IMG/VR virus record: IMGVR_UViG_3300010413_000018
Location: 62,001-126,000 of that record
Source of the DNA: a virus
Reading direction: 5' to 3' (one strand)
DNA length: 64,000 nt
Both the position numbers and the translations under genes were made by a program. Within the stretch, counting starts at the first letter, position 1, and every line of letters begins with the position of its first letter. This document shows, in pieces, positions 35,771 through 44,351 of this stretch. The notes below the pieces were generated by a model that saw only the letters and a list, made by a program, of their open reading frames with translations, did not search any database and had not been told where the DNA came from.

Positions 35771-36376
35771 TTAGCCAATACCCTTCGCCCGAAGTAGCTT
35801 TTTAAGAATACGGGGACTGTACTTTTCTGGAATACTTACGCCGCTATCTTCGCACAATTCAAGCAGTGCGGAAGGTGACATAGCATCCAAGTTTATGCTT
35901 TCGCGGTCTTCGTCGTTTTCTAGCTCAGTGTCGTCAACTTCCAACGCTTTATGCACTACGTCTTCCGTCATCACAACGTTGTTGTCTCGCATTACACCTT
36001 CTTTTTTCAAGTCAACGTCGGAAACGTCTTTGCCGAAATCAGCAAAATCACTCTTCTTTTGCTTCTTTGACTTCGGAGGGCGCACGGTCGGTTCCGGTAA
36101 TGCTCCTTGAAATGCTAGTCCTTGAAGACCGGCTGCTCGCATTGCGAGCGCAAGTTCTTCTCGTGCGGTTGCTCTGAACTGCTCTTCAGTCATTACGTCG
36201 AAGTATAGCGCCCCACTGTCCTGCTTTAAGTCAGCAATTTTTGCCGCGTTAGCAGGTTTCATTTGATACCATTCACCGGACACGAAAAGCTTATCGCCAA
36301 CGGTCACACGTCGCGCCAATTGGCCTTGAGCCTTACTGTACGGTTTAATTCGCACATAACGTATTTCGTCTGACAT
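35771..36376 (-). CDS. Head-region protein with C-terminal LEM/HeH-like helices
   Basis: A 201-residue protein. Residues 1-65 are beta-rich (RYVRIKPYSKAQ... VTVGDKLFVSGEWYQM). Residues 100-150 are an acidic, polar linker. Residues about 160-201 (SPSALLELCEDSG... RILKKLLRAKGIG) resemble the two-helix SAP/LEM/HeH motif that can bind DNA. It follows the decoration gene, from which a strong hairpin separates it. Role in head completion inferred. Confidence 0.6.
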   Translation of the reverse strand: MSDEIRYVRIKPYSKAQGQLARRVTVGDKLFVSGEWYQMKPANAAKIADLKQDSGALYFDVMTEEQFRATAREELALAMRAAGLQGLAFQGALPEPTVRPPKSKKQKKSDFADFGKDVSDVDLKKEGVMRDNNVVMTEDVVHKALEVDDTELENDEDRESINLDAMSPSALLELCEDSGVSIPEKYSPRILKKLLRAKGIG

Positions 36377-36404
36377 AATAATACCTATCCTTCCCTAGTA
36401 AGCA

Positions 36405-36428
36405 CCATCCCCGAATTAACGGGGATGG
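36405..36428 (-). terminator. GC-rich hairpin after the decoration gene
   Basis: A perfect 9-bp stem, CCATCCCCG / CGGGGATGG, with a 6-base loop lies in the 85-base gap between the capsid/decoration genes and the gene at 35771. No U-tract follows in the direction of transcription, so it may attenuate transcription or protect the highly expressed capsid mRNA rather than fully terminate. Confidence 0.5.
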
Positions 36429-36461
36429 CGGTGGTTTTGTTAGTCTACTTCGTTCGGAGGC

Positions 36462-36788
36462 CTATTGACACCATACCGAAATTTCAATACCGGTATGACC
36501 GGATACGTCGGTTCCGTTAGCCACTTGCGCTCCAACGGCGCCGTTGGTCGACGCAGCGTACGCGCGTAGCACGCCGCTGGAGTCAACTTTCACGAAGCGA
36601 AGAACGGTTCCGTTGTCGGATCCAACAGTCTCGGAATACTTAACGGTTCCGCCATCAAGTTGATCCGAAACGTCGTAGCCATCCGGATTCGGGTACGAAC
36701 TGTCCAGGTCGACGTTGAGTTTAACCCAGTAACCCGGAGCTTTGGTCGTCCGATGGGACTTTGCATTGCTATTGATCGTGATTGCCAT
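36462..36788 (-). CDS. Probable capsid decoration protein
   Basis: A 108-residue beta-rich protein directly following the major capsid gene. The small size, lack of charge extremes, and position match head decoration or cement proteins. AGGAGAAC precedes the ATG. Its high expression is suggested by the hairpin that follows. No family was named with confidence. Confidence 0.65.
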   Translation of the reverse strand: MAITINSNAKSHRTTKAPGYWVKLNVDLDSSYPNPDGYDVSDQLDGGTVKYSETVGSDNGTVLRFVKVDSSGVLRAYAASTNGAVGAQVANGTDVSGHTGIEISVWCQ

Positions 36789-36832
36789 GATGTTCTCCTA
36801 AACCAAAAGGTTAGTGTTATGCTCGGGACTGA

Positions 36833-37771
36833 TTAGACAGCCTGGATGCCCGTGGTTTTGACGACGGCCGGCTCGTGCGCAAATTTGAAATCTACGCGAG
36901 CGGTCACGACCATAATCCATACACCAGCGGAAATATCTTTGTCGGTTTCGACGCGAATATTGCGCCACACGCCAAACAGCATGTTGGCCGGATCCAGCAG
37001 AAGCATTACGGTTTCGTTCGTGCCTGCGCCCAAGTTGATCGGGAAAACTGGAACGCCTTCAACCGGAATGCCTTCGAACCCACGAGTCATCGCGCCGACA
37101 ACATGCTCGTCGCCTAGCGGAGTTGCGCGATCGCCTAGTTCTTCGTGGTAGTCGATGACGGATTCGTCAGCGGTGTAGAAACGCAGTGCGCGCCGATCTT
37201 GTCGGAACTCACTCGGCATGGTCTTTAGCGCGCCCTTACAGATGGGGCGATCCAAAGTGGCGGTTCCGCCCAAAGACACGTTCGTGGACGCTTGCTTGAT
37301 AAACCCATTGAGGGTTACCAACAACGTGTCGGAGCTGGTCGTGTCGCCGTTGAAAGCCAAGTCTTCGAGGTCCAACGAAATCCGTTCCGCCAAGGTTTCT
37401 TGTACGGTCGTCTCGAAGTTACCACGCTCGATGGAATCTTCGAGAGCTTCAAACGAGACGCGAGTTTCCGCCTTTACGAGCTGAGCATCCAGTTCGATCT
37501 TGTCGGTGTCGGGTCGGGCTCGGTTAGCTTCGGATAGCGCCGTATTCTCGTAACCCTTCCGGAGCGCGCGCGATCCATATCGGATCTTCTCGCGGAGTTC
37601 CTTCGGAGCTTTCATCGAGACGTACGTCATCTTCGGCATAACGACTGCCTTGTCGATCGCTAGACGAATGAAACGATCAAGCTGTGCTGAGTTGAGGAGG
37701 CCTCCGGGTGCAAGTTGAGCCAACGCGAAGTCCGCCTTTTCTATGATGGTTCGATTTTCTTCCATGGACAT
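36833..37771 (-). CDS. Major capsid protein (HK97 fold)
   Basis: A 312-residue protein that fits HK97-type capsid proteins: a helical N-terminal arm, the DLAF-like helix (ERISLDLEDLAFNGD), the P-domain EGIPVEGVPVFP, and a closing beta strand region (GVWRNIRVETDKDI... RVDFKFAHEPAVV). A strong AAGGAG lies nine bases upstream of the ATG at 37771. It follows the scaffold gene, as expected. Packing of hundreds of copies into the capsid shell is its role by family. Confidence 0.88.
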   Translation of the reverse strand: MSMEENRTIIEKADFALAQLAPGGLLNSAQLDRFIRLAIDKAVVMPKMTYVSMKAPKELREKIRYGSRALRKGYENTALSEANRARPDTDKIELDAQLVKAETRVSFEALEDSIERGNFETTVQETLAERISLDLEDLAFNGDTTSSDTLLVTLNGFIKQASTNVSLGGTATLDRPICKGALKTMPSEFRQDRRALRFYTADESVIDYHEELGDRATPLGDEHVVGAMTRGFEGIPVEGVPVFPINLGAGTNETVMLLLDPANMLFGVWRNIRVETDKDISAGVWIMVVTARVDFKFAHEPAVVKTTGIQAV

Positions 37772-37809
37772 GAGTTGTTACTCCTTGTGTGTTAAGTCAC
37801 CAGTATCGC

Positions 37810-39117
37810 TTAGTAAATCCACTTATTTGGTCTGTCATTGGAACGCGAGTCCGGTGACACCTTACCCGCTCCCACTTCTTCTTGCCGAGACGCCGGAGCT
37901 TCCGGAGTTTTTAGCAAGCTCGAAATTTGTTTTTCCATGCTCTCCATGCGTTTCATCACAGGAGCAAGAATGTTGGTTGGATCGTCTTTCATAGCGTCCG
38001 CAACTGACTTATCTTCTGGAGACCCGCCAGTGCCAATGCTACCGATCGCGTTAGGCTTCTGTTCGTTGTTGGCTAGAATTTCATCAGCGCTTTTTTGAGC
38101 CACATCGGCCGGACTGATTTCTTCAACCAGTGCGCTGAGAGTTTTGATGGCGCCGCGCAACGTTGCCAAACGCTTAGAACTCATCTTCGCGCCCTTTTTG
38201 GCTACGGCAGTAATAAGCCCAGAAACGTACTCAGCGGATTTGGAGAGTATTTCACTGTCGCTTTCGTCGATGTCCCCTACGACATCTTTATCCGCCGAAG
38301 CTTCATCTTTCTTTTCGGTCGCAGCCGGCTCTTGCGCTGTAGGCTTATCTTCCGGTTTGGCGTCTTCTTTCTTTTCGGTCGCAGCCGGTTCAGCCGGAGT
38401 TTCTTCTTTCTTCTCAGTGGCTGCTGGAGCTGCATCTTCTTTCTTGTCTTCCGGCTTTACGTCTTCTTTCTTCTCGGCCGGAGTAGCTTCTTCCTGCTTG
38501 GGCATAAGCACTTTTACGGCGTCCAATAGCTTTTGAAGCTTCTTGGCGTTTTCTTCTGTCGGTTCCGCGTTCTTATCAACGCCAAACAATCGACCCATGA
38601 TGTCTGCAACCTCGTCCGGTCCGCCTGCTTCAGCGATCTCAGCCATAATAGCTGCCATTGCCTTTAGCTTATCCGAAGCTTCCGTTCCTAGCGCAGAAAT
38701 AGGATCTCCCTTTTCGACTTCGTTCGGAAACTTAACGAGCAGGTCGTTCAGTTGCACGACGATGTCTTTGATCTCAACTGCTGCTTCACCGGGCATGGGC
38801 TTTTCGCTGGCTTCGGTGGTCTCTTCCGCTTTGCTGATTGCTTCATTGAGATTGACGAGTTTTTCCAGAGCTGCGGTAAGCGCGTTATCCATTTCTTGCC
38901 GCGCGGCAGCCGGAATCTTTTTGGTGAACAGTGCGGGCATAGTATGTACTCCCTTTTCTTGTTTTACAGTTATAAACCTTCGCTTATTCGCAGCACGATC
39001 TACAAGAGATACTTCTTCCGGAAGTATATCATGTAGGCGAAACCTTGCATCTGGGTCAACCTTTAAAATAAAATTTATTGCTCTTAGCCAAGCTTCTTTA
39101 TTTTGCGGTTTTGCCAT
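37810..39117 (-). CDS. Capsid scaffold / prohead core protein
   Basis: A 435-residue acidic protein from ATG at 39117. Residues 1-65 resemble the XkdF-type N-terminal region (LPEEVSLVDRAANKR). Residues 70-200 are helical, 215-285 are a low-complexity Lys/Glu/Ala/Pro repeat, and the C-terminus is charged and helical. This design fits a scaffold that fills the prohead. A TTG further upstream would lengthen it by 11 residues. An internal ATG at 38940, with a better ribosome binding site, could give a shorter form. Confidence 0.75.
   Translation of the reverse strand: MAKPQNKEAWLRAINFILKVDPDARFRLHDILPEEVSLVDRAANKRRFITVKQEKGVHTMPALFTKKIPAAARQEMDNALTAALEKLVNLNEAISKAEETTEASEKPMPGEAAVEIKDIVVQLNDLLVKFPNEVEKGDPISALGTEASDKLKAMAAIMAEIAEAGGPDEVADIMGRLFGVDKNAEPTEENAKKLQKLLDAVKVLMPKQEEATPAEKKEDVKPEDKKEDAAPAATEKKEETPAEPAATEKKEDAKPEDKPTAQEPAATEKKDEASADKDVVGDIDESDSEILSKSAEYVSGLITAVAKKGAKMSSKRLATLRGAIKTLSALVEEISPADVAQKSADEILANNEQKPNAIGSIGTGGSPEDKSVADAMKDDPTNILAPVMKRMESMEKQISSLLKTPEAPASRQEEVGAGKVSPDSRSNDRPNKWIY
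38306..38490 (-). repeat. Tandem low-complexity repeat in scaffold gene
   Basis: A 23-base segment is repeated exactly at 38306-38328 and 38366-38388 (60-base period), with diverged copies near 38404 and 38463. It encodes the Ala/Pro/Lys/Glu repeat (PAATEKKE type) in the scaffold protein. Such repeats can expand or contract. Confidence 0.75.
38940..38957 (-). promoter_or_regulatory. Internal ribosome binding site within scaffold gene
   Basis: On the minus strand, AAGGGAG lies eight bases before an in-frame ATG at 38940, a far better site than that preceding the full-length start. It would initiate a 376-residue form beginning MPALFTKK, lacking the XkdF-like N-terminal region. Confidence 0.5.
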
Positions 39118-39156
39118 GTTTTGACTCTTATCTCTAAGTAAACCATTCAATTAAGT

Positions 39157-40554
39157 TTAGCGCAAGCTTTCTCTGATAGCAGTTCCGCCAATTGAGAATC
39201 CAGTAAAAACGCCTGTTTTGACCGAATCCCATAGTTTATCATCGATAACGCGTACCGCCATTAGCCAAGTTCCTACTGGAAGAGTCTCGCCACCATGCAC
39301 TTCTTCCGTCTTAGTGACGTAAGTTTCCAGTACGCGCACGCCGTCAATAGGCTGGCCAGCGTGCATTAGTTTGAATACGCCGCTTGATTTTTCCATATAA
39401 GCGTGTGCGGCTTTTTTCACTTCGTCTGCGCTGTAAATTTCACCTTGAGAGTCTACCTCATCAGGCACCAATACTACGCCAAAAACAAAACGTTCGTCTT
39501 TAGCTCCACCGGTATCCTCTGAGCTGTCAGCTTTTAGAATGCGCACCGCAGCACCTTCACTTTTATTAACGCTTTTTTCCGCGTTTTCAAGCATACGCCG
39601 CGCTTTATCTTGCAATTTCTTTTGCGCCGCAGCATCAAAACCCGGTATCTTTGCTTGAGGAATACGGGCTATTGCGTTACGAAGGTGAGGAAGATCGACT
39701 TTACCGTTCTGATCTTTTACTGGAAAATGCCGTAGGCTTCTTGGCGTAGTTTTTCCTTCTCCATCTTTTTTACCACCGGACTCAATCAGCAAAAATGAGC
39801 TGTCTGGTAAGTTATTAATAAACGCGGCAGACCATACGGCTTTTTCTGTTGCATCCGCACTTTTAGTTGGCATCAAGCCGCGTTCTTTTAGTTCTTGCAC
39901 GATCAGACCGTGTGCGTGTTGAATCTTGCCTATTTCCGCACTCGGTAGCTCGTCGTCTGAAACCATATCGATAAGGCTACCGCGTAGTAGCAATAACTCT
40001 TCATACGGCGCGTTTTTGATGTCCAGTATTTCTGGATTATTAATAAAAGCTTGTGGGTCTACCATCGGATCGGCAGCGTCTACTGCTAGGTCTACTGAAG
40101 ATCCGTGCTTTTTCAACACAACAGGAATCGGAAAAGCTTGCACCAAGCTGAATGGAATGTAGTAGAATTTTTCTACGTCTTCGAATTCACCACGGTTCTT
40201 ACTGCACACGCTATTGTCTACTTGCTCGACAAACTGCTCAACGTTAGTACTACACACTGGTGCGCCTTGCTGCACAATTCCGTACGCAATAGGAGAACCA
40301 TCTGACGCCATTAAAACTTGCTGTTCACCAATCTTTGAAATTTGTGGACGTTGGGAAAACAAGCCAGCGCTTTTTTCTGCCAATAAGCGCTGTAGAATAA
40401 AAGCTGGCGACTCTACTTTCACAGTGGGCATAATCCCGCTGGGCAATTCTACTTTCCGACTACGGCGTTCTTTTTCTTTTCCGCCTTTACCGCCACAACG
40501 TTTTTCATCGAGAATACGCTTTGCTTCAAGTAGAATTTGTTCTTTTGTCGCCAT
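39157..40554 (-). CDS. XkdF-like prohead serine protease
   Basis: A 465-residue protein from ATG at 40554; an earlier TTG would add 19 residues. The C-terminal 120 residues match the XkdF protease family (FVFGVVLVPDEVDSQGEI, HAYMEKSSGVFKLMHAG, VGTWLMAVRVIDDKLWDSV, GFSIGG). The family processes capsid proteins or the scaffold. The N-terminal 330 residues are Lys-rich and partly Glu-rich, with central DNA-binding-like helices. Position between the gpF-like and scaffold genes agrees. Confidence 0.75.
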   Translation of the reverse strand: MATKEQILLEAKRILDEKRCGGKGGKEKERRSRKVELPSGIMPTVKVESPAFILQRLLAEKSAGLFSQRPQISKIGEQQVLMASDGSPIAYGIVQQGAPVCSTNVEQFVEQVDNSVCSKNRGEFEDVEKFYYIPFSLVQAFPIPVVLKKHGSSVDLAVDAADPMVDPQAFINNPEILDIKNAPYEELLLLRGSLIDMVSDDELPSAEIGKIQHAHGLIVQELKERGLMPTKSADATEKAVWSAAFINNLPDSSFLLIESGGKKDGEGKTTPRSLRHFPVKDQNGKVDLPHLRNAIARIPQAKIPGFDAAAQKKLQDKARRMLENAEKSVNKSEGAAVRILKADSSEDTGGAKDERFVFGVVLVPDEVDSQGEIYSADEVKKAAHAYMEKSSGVFKLMHAGQPIDGVRVLETYVTKTEEVHGGETLPVGTWLMAVRVIDDKLWDSVKTGVFTGFSIGGTAIRESLR

Positions 40555-40559
40555 TGTAA

Positions 40560-40904
40560 TTAAACTTTCTGGATTCCCCAGCTGGCACGTTCCGTTGGAG
40601 GCGGTTCCCAATGACCCGTATCTAACTTAGTGCGTAAAGCCACGGGTAGCATGTCGAGCGCTCGGGTAATAGAGTACTTCATGTCACCACGCATGACCAT
40701 GAATAAATCATAGCACATGTTGGTGCGTTGTTTAATTTCTCCCCGAGTTGGATTTGTCGCCAACGAGATGATTTTGCTTTGTAGTCGGCCGGCATCTGTC
40801 GCGAACGACTTCGCTACTGCATCGACGCAAGCTTTGGTGAAGCGCGCTAATTCCTGCTGGTTTAGCATACTTTCGAGTATTTCTTTTTTTGATTTCACGA
40901 TCAT
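40560..40904 (-). CDS. Small head-block protein, unknown
   Basis: A 114-residue, basic, helical protein (KKEILESMLNQQELARFTKAC). No motif was recognised. It starts 39 bases after the gpF-like gene and ends 5 bases before the protease ATG, so it is cotranscribed with capsid maturation genes. Confidence 0.6.
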   Translation of the reverse strand: MIVKSKKEILESMLNQQELARFTKACVDAVAKSFATDAGRLQSKIISLATNPTRGEIKQRTNMCYDLFMVMRGDMKYSITRALDMLPVALRTKLDTGHWEPPPTERASWGIQKV

Positions 40905-40943
40905 GCGTCTAATTTACCGTGTTCAAAAAGATACGTCCAATTT

Positions 40944-42221
40944 TTATACGACTGGAACCGTAATGCACCGACATAAACCGTGCGCCGGAGGAGTCTGTGT
41001 CGCATTGGTTGACAAGAAATCTTTGACTGTTTTAAATGATCCGCGTTGATCTTCTTGCCCTACAGCGCTTCGAATTACATCCGCAATTTTAGTACCTAAC
41101 GGGCCACCACGTTCTTTTGGCGCAACGTAAATTGCTCCGCCTTGTTCACGGAACCAAGCCTGTTCTTCCATCAAACCTTTTTCCGGATCTGAAGGTTGTT
41201 CAGCGGCGTCAAATTGCGCGAGCGCGCCATCCACCGGTATTTTTGTTCCGTGTAAAAACCGACAGATATTACATGTCGCACCATCGAGTACTGCTTCCCA
41301 CTCAAGAAATTCAATGCCTGCGTCTCGGTATCCGGTGAGTTGTCCGTAGCTGCTTGCGCGTCCAAGCGTCACGTTAGCCAGCATTCTAAAGTACGCTTCA
41401 GACCGATTTGTTATTCTTTGCGCTAGCGCTCCGTGTAGGTCTTTACCTATTAAGCGATCGTCAAATCCTCTTCGTAATCCTCTGGCAATAATCGCGCGTG
41501 CGTCCCGTTCCGCCCAACTGTTTGCCCGGCGACCGTAGTCTCCTTTGATAAAAAACGGCATGTTGCCAGCGATGCGTTTAATAGCCGCACGATCTGGACG
41601 AGCTAGATCGGTGGCAATGTGCAGCACACTGGCACGTCGTGAGGCTGCACCGGTTTCCAATAAAGTGACTCCCGCTTTTGTCGTCGCTGCCGTCATACCA
41701 GATCCAGCACCGATGCTCGCCGCTGCCGCGCGCGTTTCCGCTACTACCGCGTCAATTTGTGCCTCTGAAAGATTGGACCAATTAATCGCTAATGAATCTA
41801 ACGCTTCGTCAAGGTAGGCTGCTTCTTCACCGCGCGCCGCTTTCAGTAAGTTGCTTTGAAGCTTCGCTGCTATTACTGCGCGATCGGCCGGCTTTAGTGG
41901 GTCGAGCTTCTTGGCTACTTTTACCCGTTTTGTTACGAATGGCCAATACCATAATCCGGAGCGTAATCGCATCGCACCGTGTAGCGTAATCACCGTGCCT
42001 TGGCTTTTATAGGCACCAATTTCCGCGCGCAGTTCTGCTTCTTGTAAGTTTTTACAGCGTATTAATCGACGCTGCTGTGGATAATAAATTGCTACCGCAC
42101 AGCAGTCGTGTAATGTTGGAGGATCAAACGCGAGTGCTTCCACTGGAAGTCGCTTAATAATTTTCCAAGGTGGACCAATAACCCCATCAGGGTAGTCTAC
42201 CGTCGGGATGTGGTTGCACAT
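40944..42221 (-). CDS. Head morphogenesis protein (Mu gpF / SPP1 gp7-like)
   Basis: A 425-residue protein from ATG at 42221, which follows the previous stop by one base; an upstream GTG would extend it by 20 residues into that gene. The C-terminal region carries the family signature: YFRMLANVTLGRASSYGQLTGY... followed by DGATCNICRFLHGTKIPVD. These minor head proteins associate with the portal and are ejected with DNA. It lies directly after the portal-proximal gene, as usual. Confidence 0.8.
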   Translation of the reverse strand: MCNHIPTVDYPDGVIGPPWKIIKRLPVEALAFDPPTLHDCCAVAIYYPQQRRLIRCKNLQEAELRAEIGAYKSQGTVITLHGAMRLRSGLWYWPFVTKRVKVAKKLDPLKPADRAVIAAKLQSNLLKAARGEEAAYLDEALDSLAINWSNLSEAQIDAVVAETRAAAASIGAGSGMTAATTKAGVTLLETGAASRRASVLHIATDLARPDRAAIKRIAGNMPFFIKGDYGRRANSWAERDARAIIARGLRRGFDDRLIGKDLHGALAQRITNRSEAYFRMLANVTLGRASSYGQLTGYRDAGIEFLEWEAVLDGATCNICRFLHGTKIPVDGALAQFDAAEQPSDPEKGLMEEQAWFREQGGAIYVAPKERGGPLGTKIADVIRSAVGQEDQRGSFKTVKDFLSTNATQTPPAHGLCRCITVPVV

Positions 42222-42222
42222 G

Positions 42223-42612
42223 CTACCGCTTAATAACTCTTTCTCCGCCAGTGACGCGAACCTTCGCGCTTGTGGTTCCACCCAAAGTTAGTGCGGTTAC
42301 GCGAAACGCAGTCACGTGTCCGTTGATTTCTACCGTCCCTTCGGCGCCTTTCGCTAATACGATCGGAGTAAGCGCAGTCCATTGAACTCCGCTTGCCATT
42401 TGAAGCTGAATCAGCGGTTCAACCGTTAAGGTTGGGCTGGTTGGCGTACCGCCTACAAATTCACAGTACACGCGTACCTTTTTCCAAATACGGCCGTCGA
42501 AAATATCCGCATCACTGGAAGGTTCCCAAGCGGCTGCGTCGGCTGCCGTTAGGGTGTCACGCACTATTGCGGTGCCGCTTTCACCCATCAATTTGCTGTA
42601 AGCGTTATCCAT
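42223..42612 (-). CDS. Small portal-linked structural protein
   Basis: A 129-residue beta-rich protein (LTVEPLIQLQMASGVQW... EINGHVTAFRVTAL). It is coupled with the portal gene (42614) by a one-base gap. Proteins in this slot of Mu-like heads have structural or chaperone roles. No family was recognised. Confidence 0.6.
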   Translation of the reverse strand: MDNAYSKLMGESGTAIVRDTLTAADAAAWEPSSDADIFDGRIWKKVRVYCEFVGGTPTSPTLTVEPLIQLQMASGVQWTALTPIVLAKGAEGTVEINGHVTAFRVTALTLGGTTSAKVRVTGGERVIKR

Positions 42613-42613
42613 G

Positions 42614-44350
42614 TTAATCCTCGTTTGATTGTTGGTGTTCTTCTTCCACGGCAGCGCGCATTGTGCGAACTGCTACCTGCCTCAGTGCTTTCACTGCACG
42701 ATCTTGATCTTCCGCAAGAGTGCGCGCTTCGTCTGCCATTATGTCAAGGTCAGAGTTTTCGTCGCGTTCATCAGTTGGATTAGCAAGCTGATGCCCGGCT
42801 AGGGTTAGTTCAAGCGGTTGCTTCGCCCAATCGTACGGAAGCGCTGGGATGGTCATTCCAAGAGCGTCAGCGAGAATGGCGCGCGCTTCGTTGATCGTCA
42901 ACACGTTGACTTTTACCAAACGTTCCATCACTTCAGAAACTATGTCTGGGTCTCGGGTGCGATTACCCGCTGACTTAAACTTCCAAAGCATGATGCCCAG
43001 TTCCGGAAGAATCTTACGATTTATGAATGCGTCAAATTCTTTACGTTCCGGTTCGAACACTTGTTCTTCAGCGAAGCGCAAGCTAGCCATCGCCGTGCTT
43101 TTATTGAAATCTCGTACGTCTCCGCGCATCAAACGTGGTAGCCTAAACGCAGAACCTATCTTATCGATGTTGCGTTCATCGTACGTTTGAAATTGACCGT
43201 CGTTCAGTTGAGTTTCTGTTAATGGTTTAAACTCAATTTTTGGTGCTGCTGCAACGCCTGAAAGTTGCTGTGCATCAGAAACGTTTGCTTCAAGAATTAG
43301 AATTTTGTGAAAGTTGCGTCGACCCTTAATTTGATCGCGAATGTAAGTTTCAATTTTTGAATGGTCATCTTTACCGAGGCGACCACCTTGCACAAGAATA
43401 GCCAACGGCGGAATAGTCTTATTTTCGAAATAGTCGAAGTTGACTTCATCAGCGGCGCGCGATCCTAATGCGGCAAGCAACACGCCTACCCAACGCGGCA
43501 TACCGTAAGCTTCGCCAGGGCGCGGTAGTTTAAAGTGCAGCATTTCAGTAGCCGGCTTATCGTTCTCTGCTTTGTTAGCCTCAAACTCATCCATGTCCTT
43601 GTATACGTTTCCGGTCTTACGCGATACTACCCGAGGGTCGCCAAACTCTTTAAAATAAACCGCCGTTCGGCTAATCACTTGAACGTAGCGCCTAAAAAAG
43701 CGGTATTGTACGATGGTTTCAGTTTGAAGTGGGCCGGACGGAACTTCATCTTCAACAGCGATAGGATCTTTATCTTGCTTGGTTAGGCGAACGTGTGTCG
43801 CCGGCACTAGCAAAGCGCGAGAAACTTTTCCTTCTTTGTTGCGAAGAATCTCCCAATACGCGTTGCCGATTGTCTCAAGATGCTGGCGTGTTTGGCGCCG
43901 TAGCGACGTGAATGACCCTTCCGGATTGATGTACTCTAAAAAGTTGCGTAGCATTAATTCTTCAAACCGCGCGCGCGTCCGTAGGCTTTTCATCTCTTCT
44001 TCAACTTCATCATCAGACGGCATGTTTTCCAGTTCGCCAGTTTTCAGCCACATTGCTTCCCGCACCTTTTCGTGCACTTCGTCGCTTTCAAAGTCAAAGA
44101 CTGGTTCTAAACGGTAGCCTAACCCGTCGATATTGGTCGAGTACGATTCGATATTTTGGTTGAGCGCACTGCTGTTTTCAACAATACGCATCAGCTTTAG
44201 TGGATCGTACGGTGGCATCAGCAAATTGTCGCTTGCTACTAAATCGCGTAGCGTGTTGCTGGTGTCATCCTGTAATGACGCTGGTTGTTCAGTGGCGCCT
44301 GCTTCGGCGACGGTTGCTTTAAAAATTGTAACTTTTTCTCTATTGTCCAT
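42614..44350 (-). CDS. Portal protein (PBSX/Mu gp29-like)
   Basis: A 578-residue protein. The family pattern is visible: the N-terminal segment YDPLKLMRIVENSSALNQNIESYSTNIDGLGY, the clip/stem (ETIGNAYWEILRN, ALLVPATHVRL), EMLHFKLPRPGEAYGMPRW, then FDYFENKTIPPLAILVQGG. Portals form the dodecameric channel at one vertex for packaging and tail attachment. Terminase lies directly upstream. The acidic N- and C-termini are longer than minimal. Confidence 0.88.
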   Translation of the reverse strand: MDNREKVTIFKATVAEAGATEQPASLQDDTSNTLRDLVASDNLLMPPYDPLKLMRIVENSSALNQNIESYSTNIDGLGYRLEPVFDFESDEVHEKVREAMWLKTGELENMPSDDEVEEEMKSLRTRARFEELMLRNFLEYINPEGSFTSLRRQTRQHLETIGNAYWEILRNKEGKVSRALLVPATHVRLTKQDKDPIAVEDEVPSGPLQTETIVQYRFFRRYVQVISRTAVYFKEFGDPRVVSRKTGNVYKDMDEFEANKAENDKPATEMLHFKLPRPGEAYGMPRWVGVLLAALGSRAADEVNFDYFENKTIPPLAILVQGGRLGKDDHSKIETYIRDQIKGRRNFHKILILEANVSDAQQLSGVAAAPKIEFKPLTETQLNDGQFQTYDERNIDKIGSAFRLPRLMRGDVRDFNKSTAMASLRFAEEQVFEPERKEFDAFINRKILPELGIMLWKFKSAGNRTRDPDIVSEVMERLVKVNVLTINEARAILADALGMTIPALPYDWAKQPLELTLAGHQLANPTDERDENSDLDIMADEARTLAEDQDRAVKALRQVAVRTMRAAVEEEHQQSNED

Positions 44351-44351
44351 A

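Noticed and set aside
40554-42281. Extended starts at TTG 40611 and GTG 42281 for the protease and gpF-like genes
   Set aside because: Shorter ATG starts (40554 and 42221) follow upstream stops closely and avoid overlap, so they are preferred.
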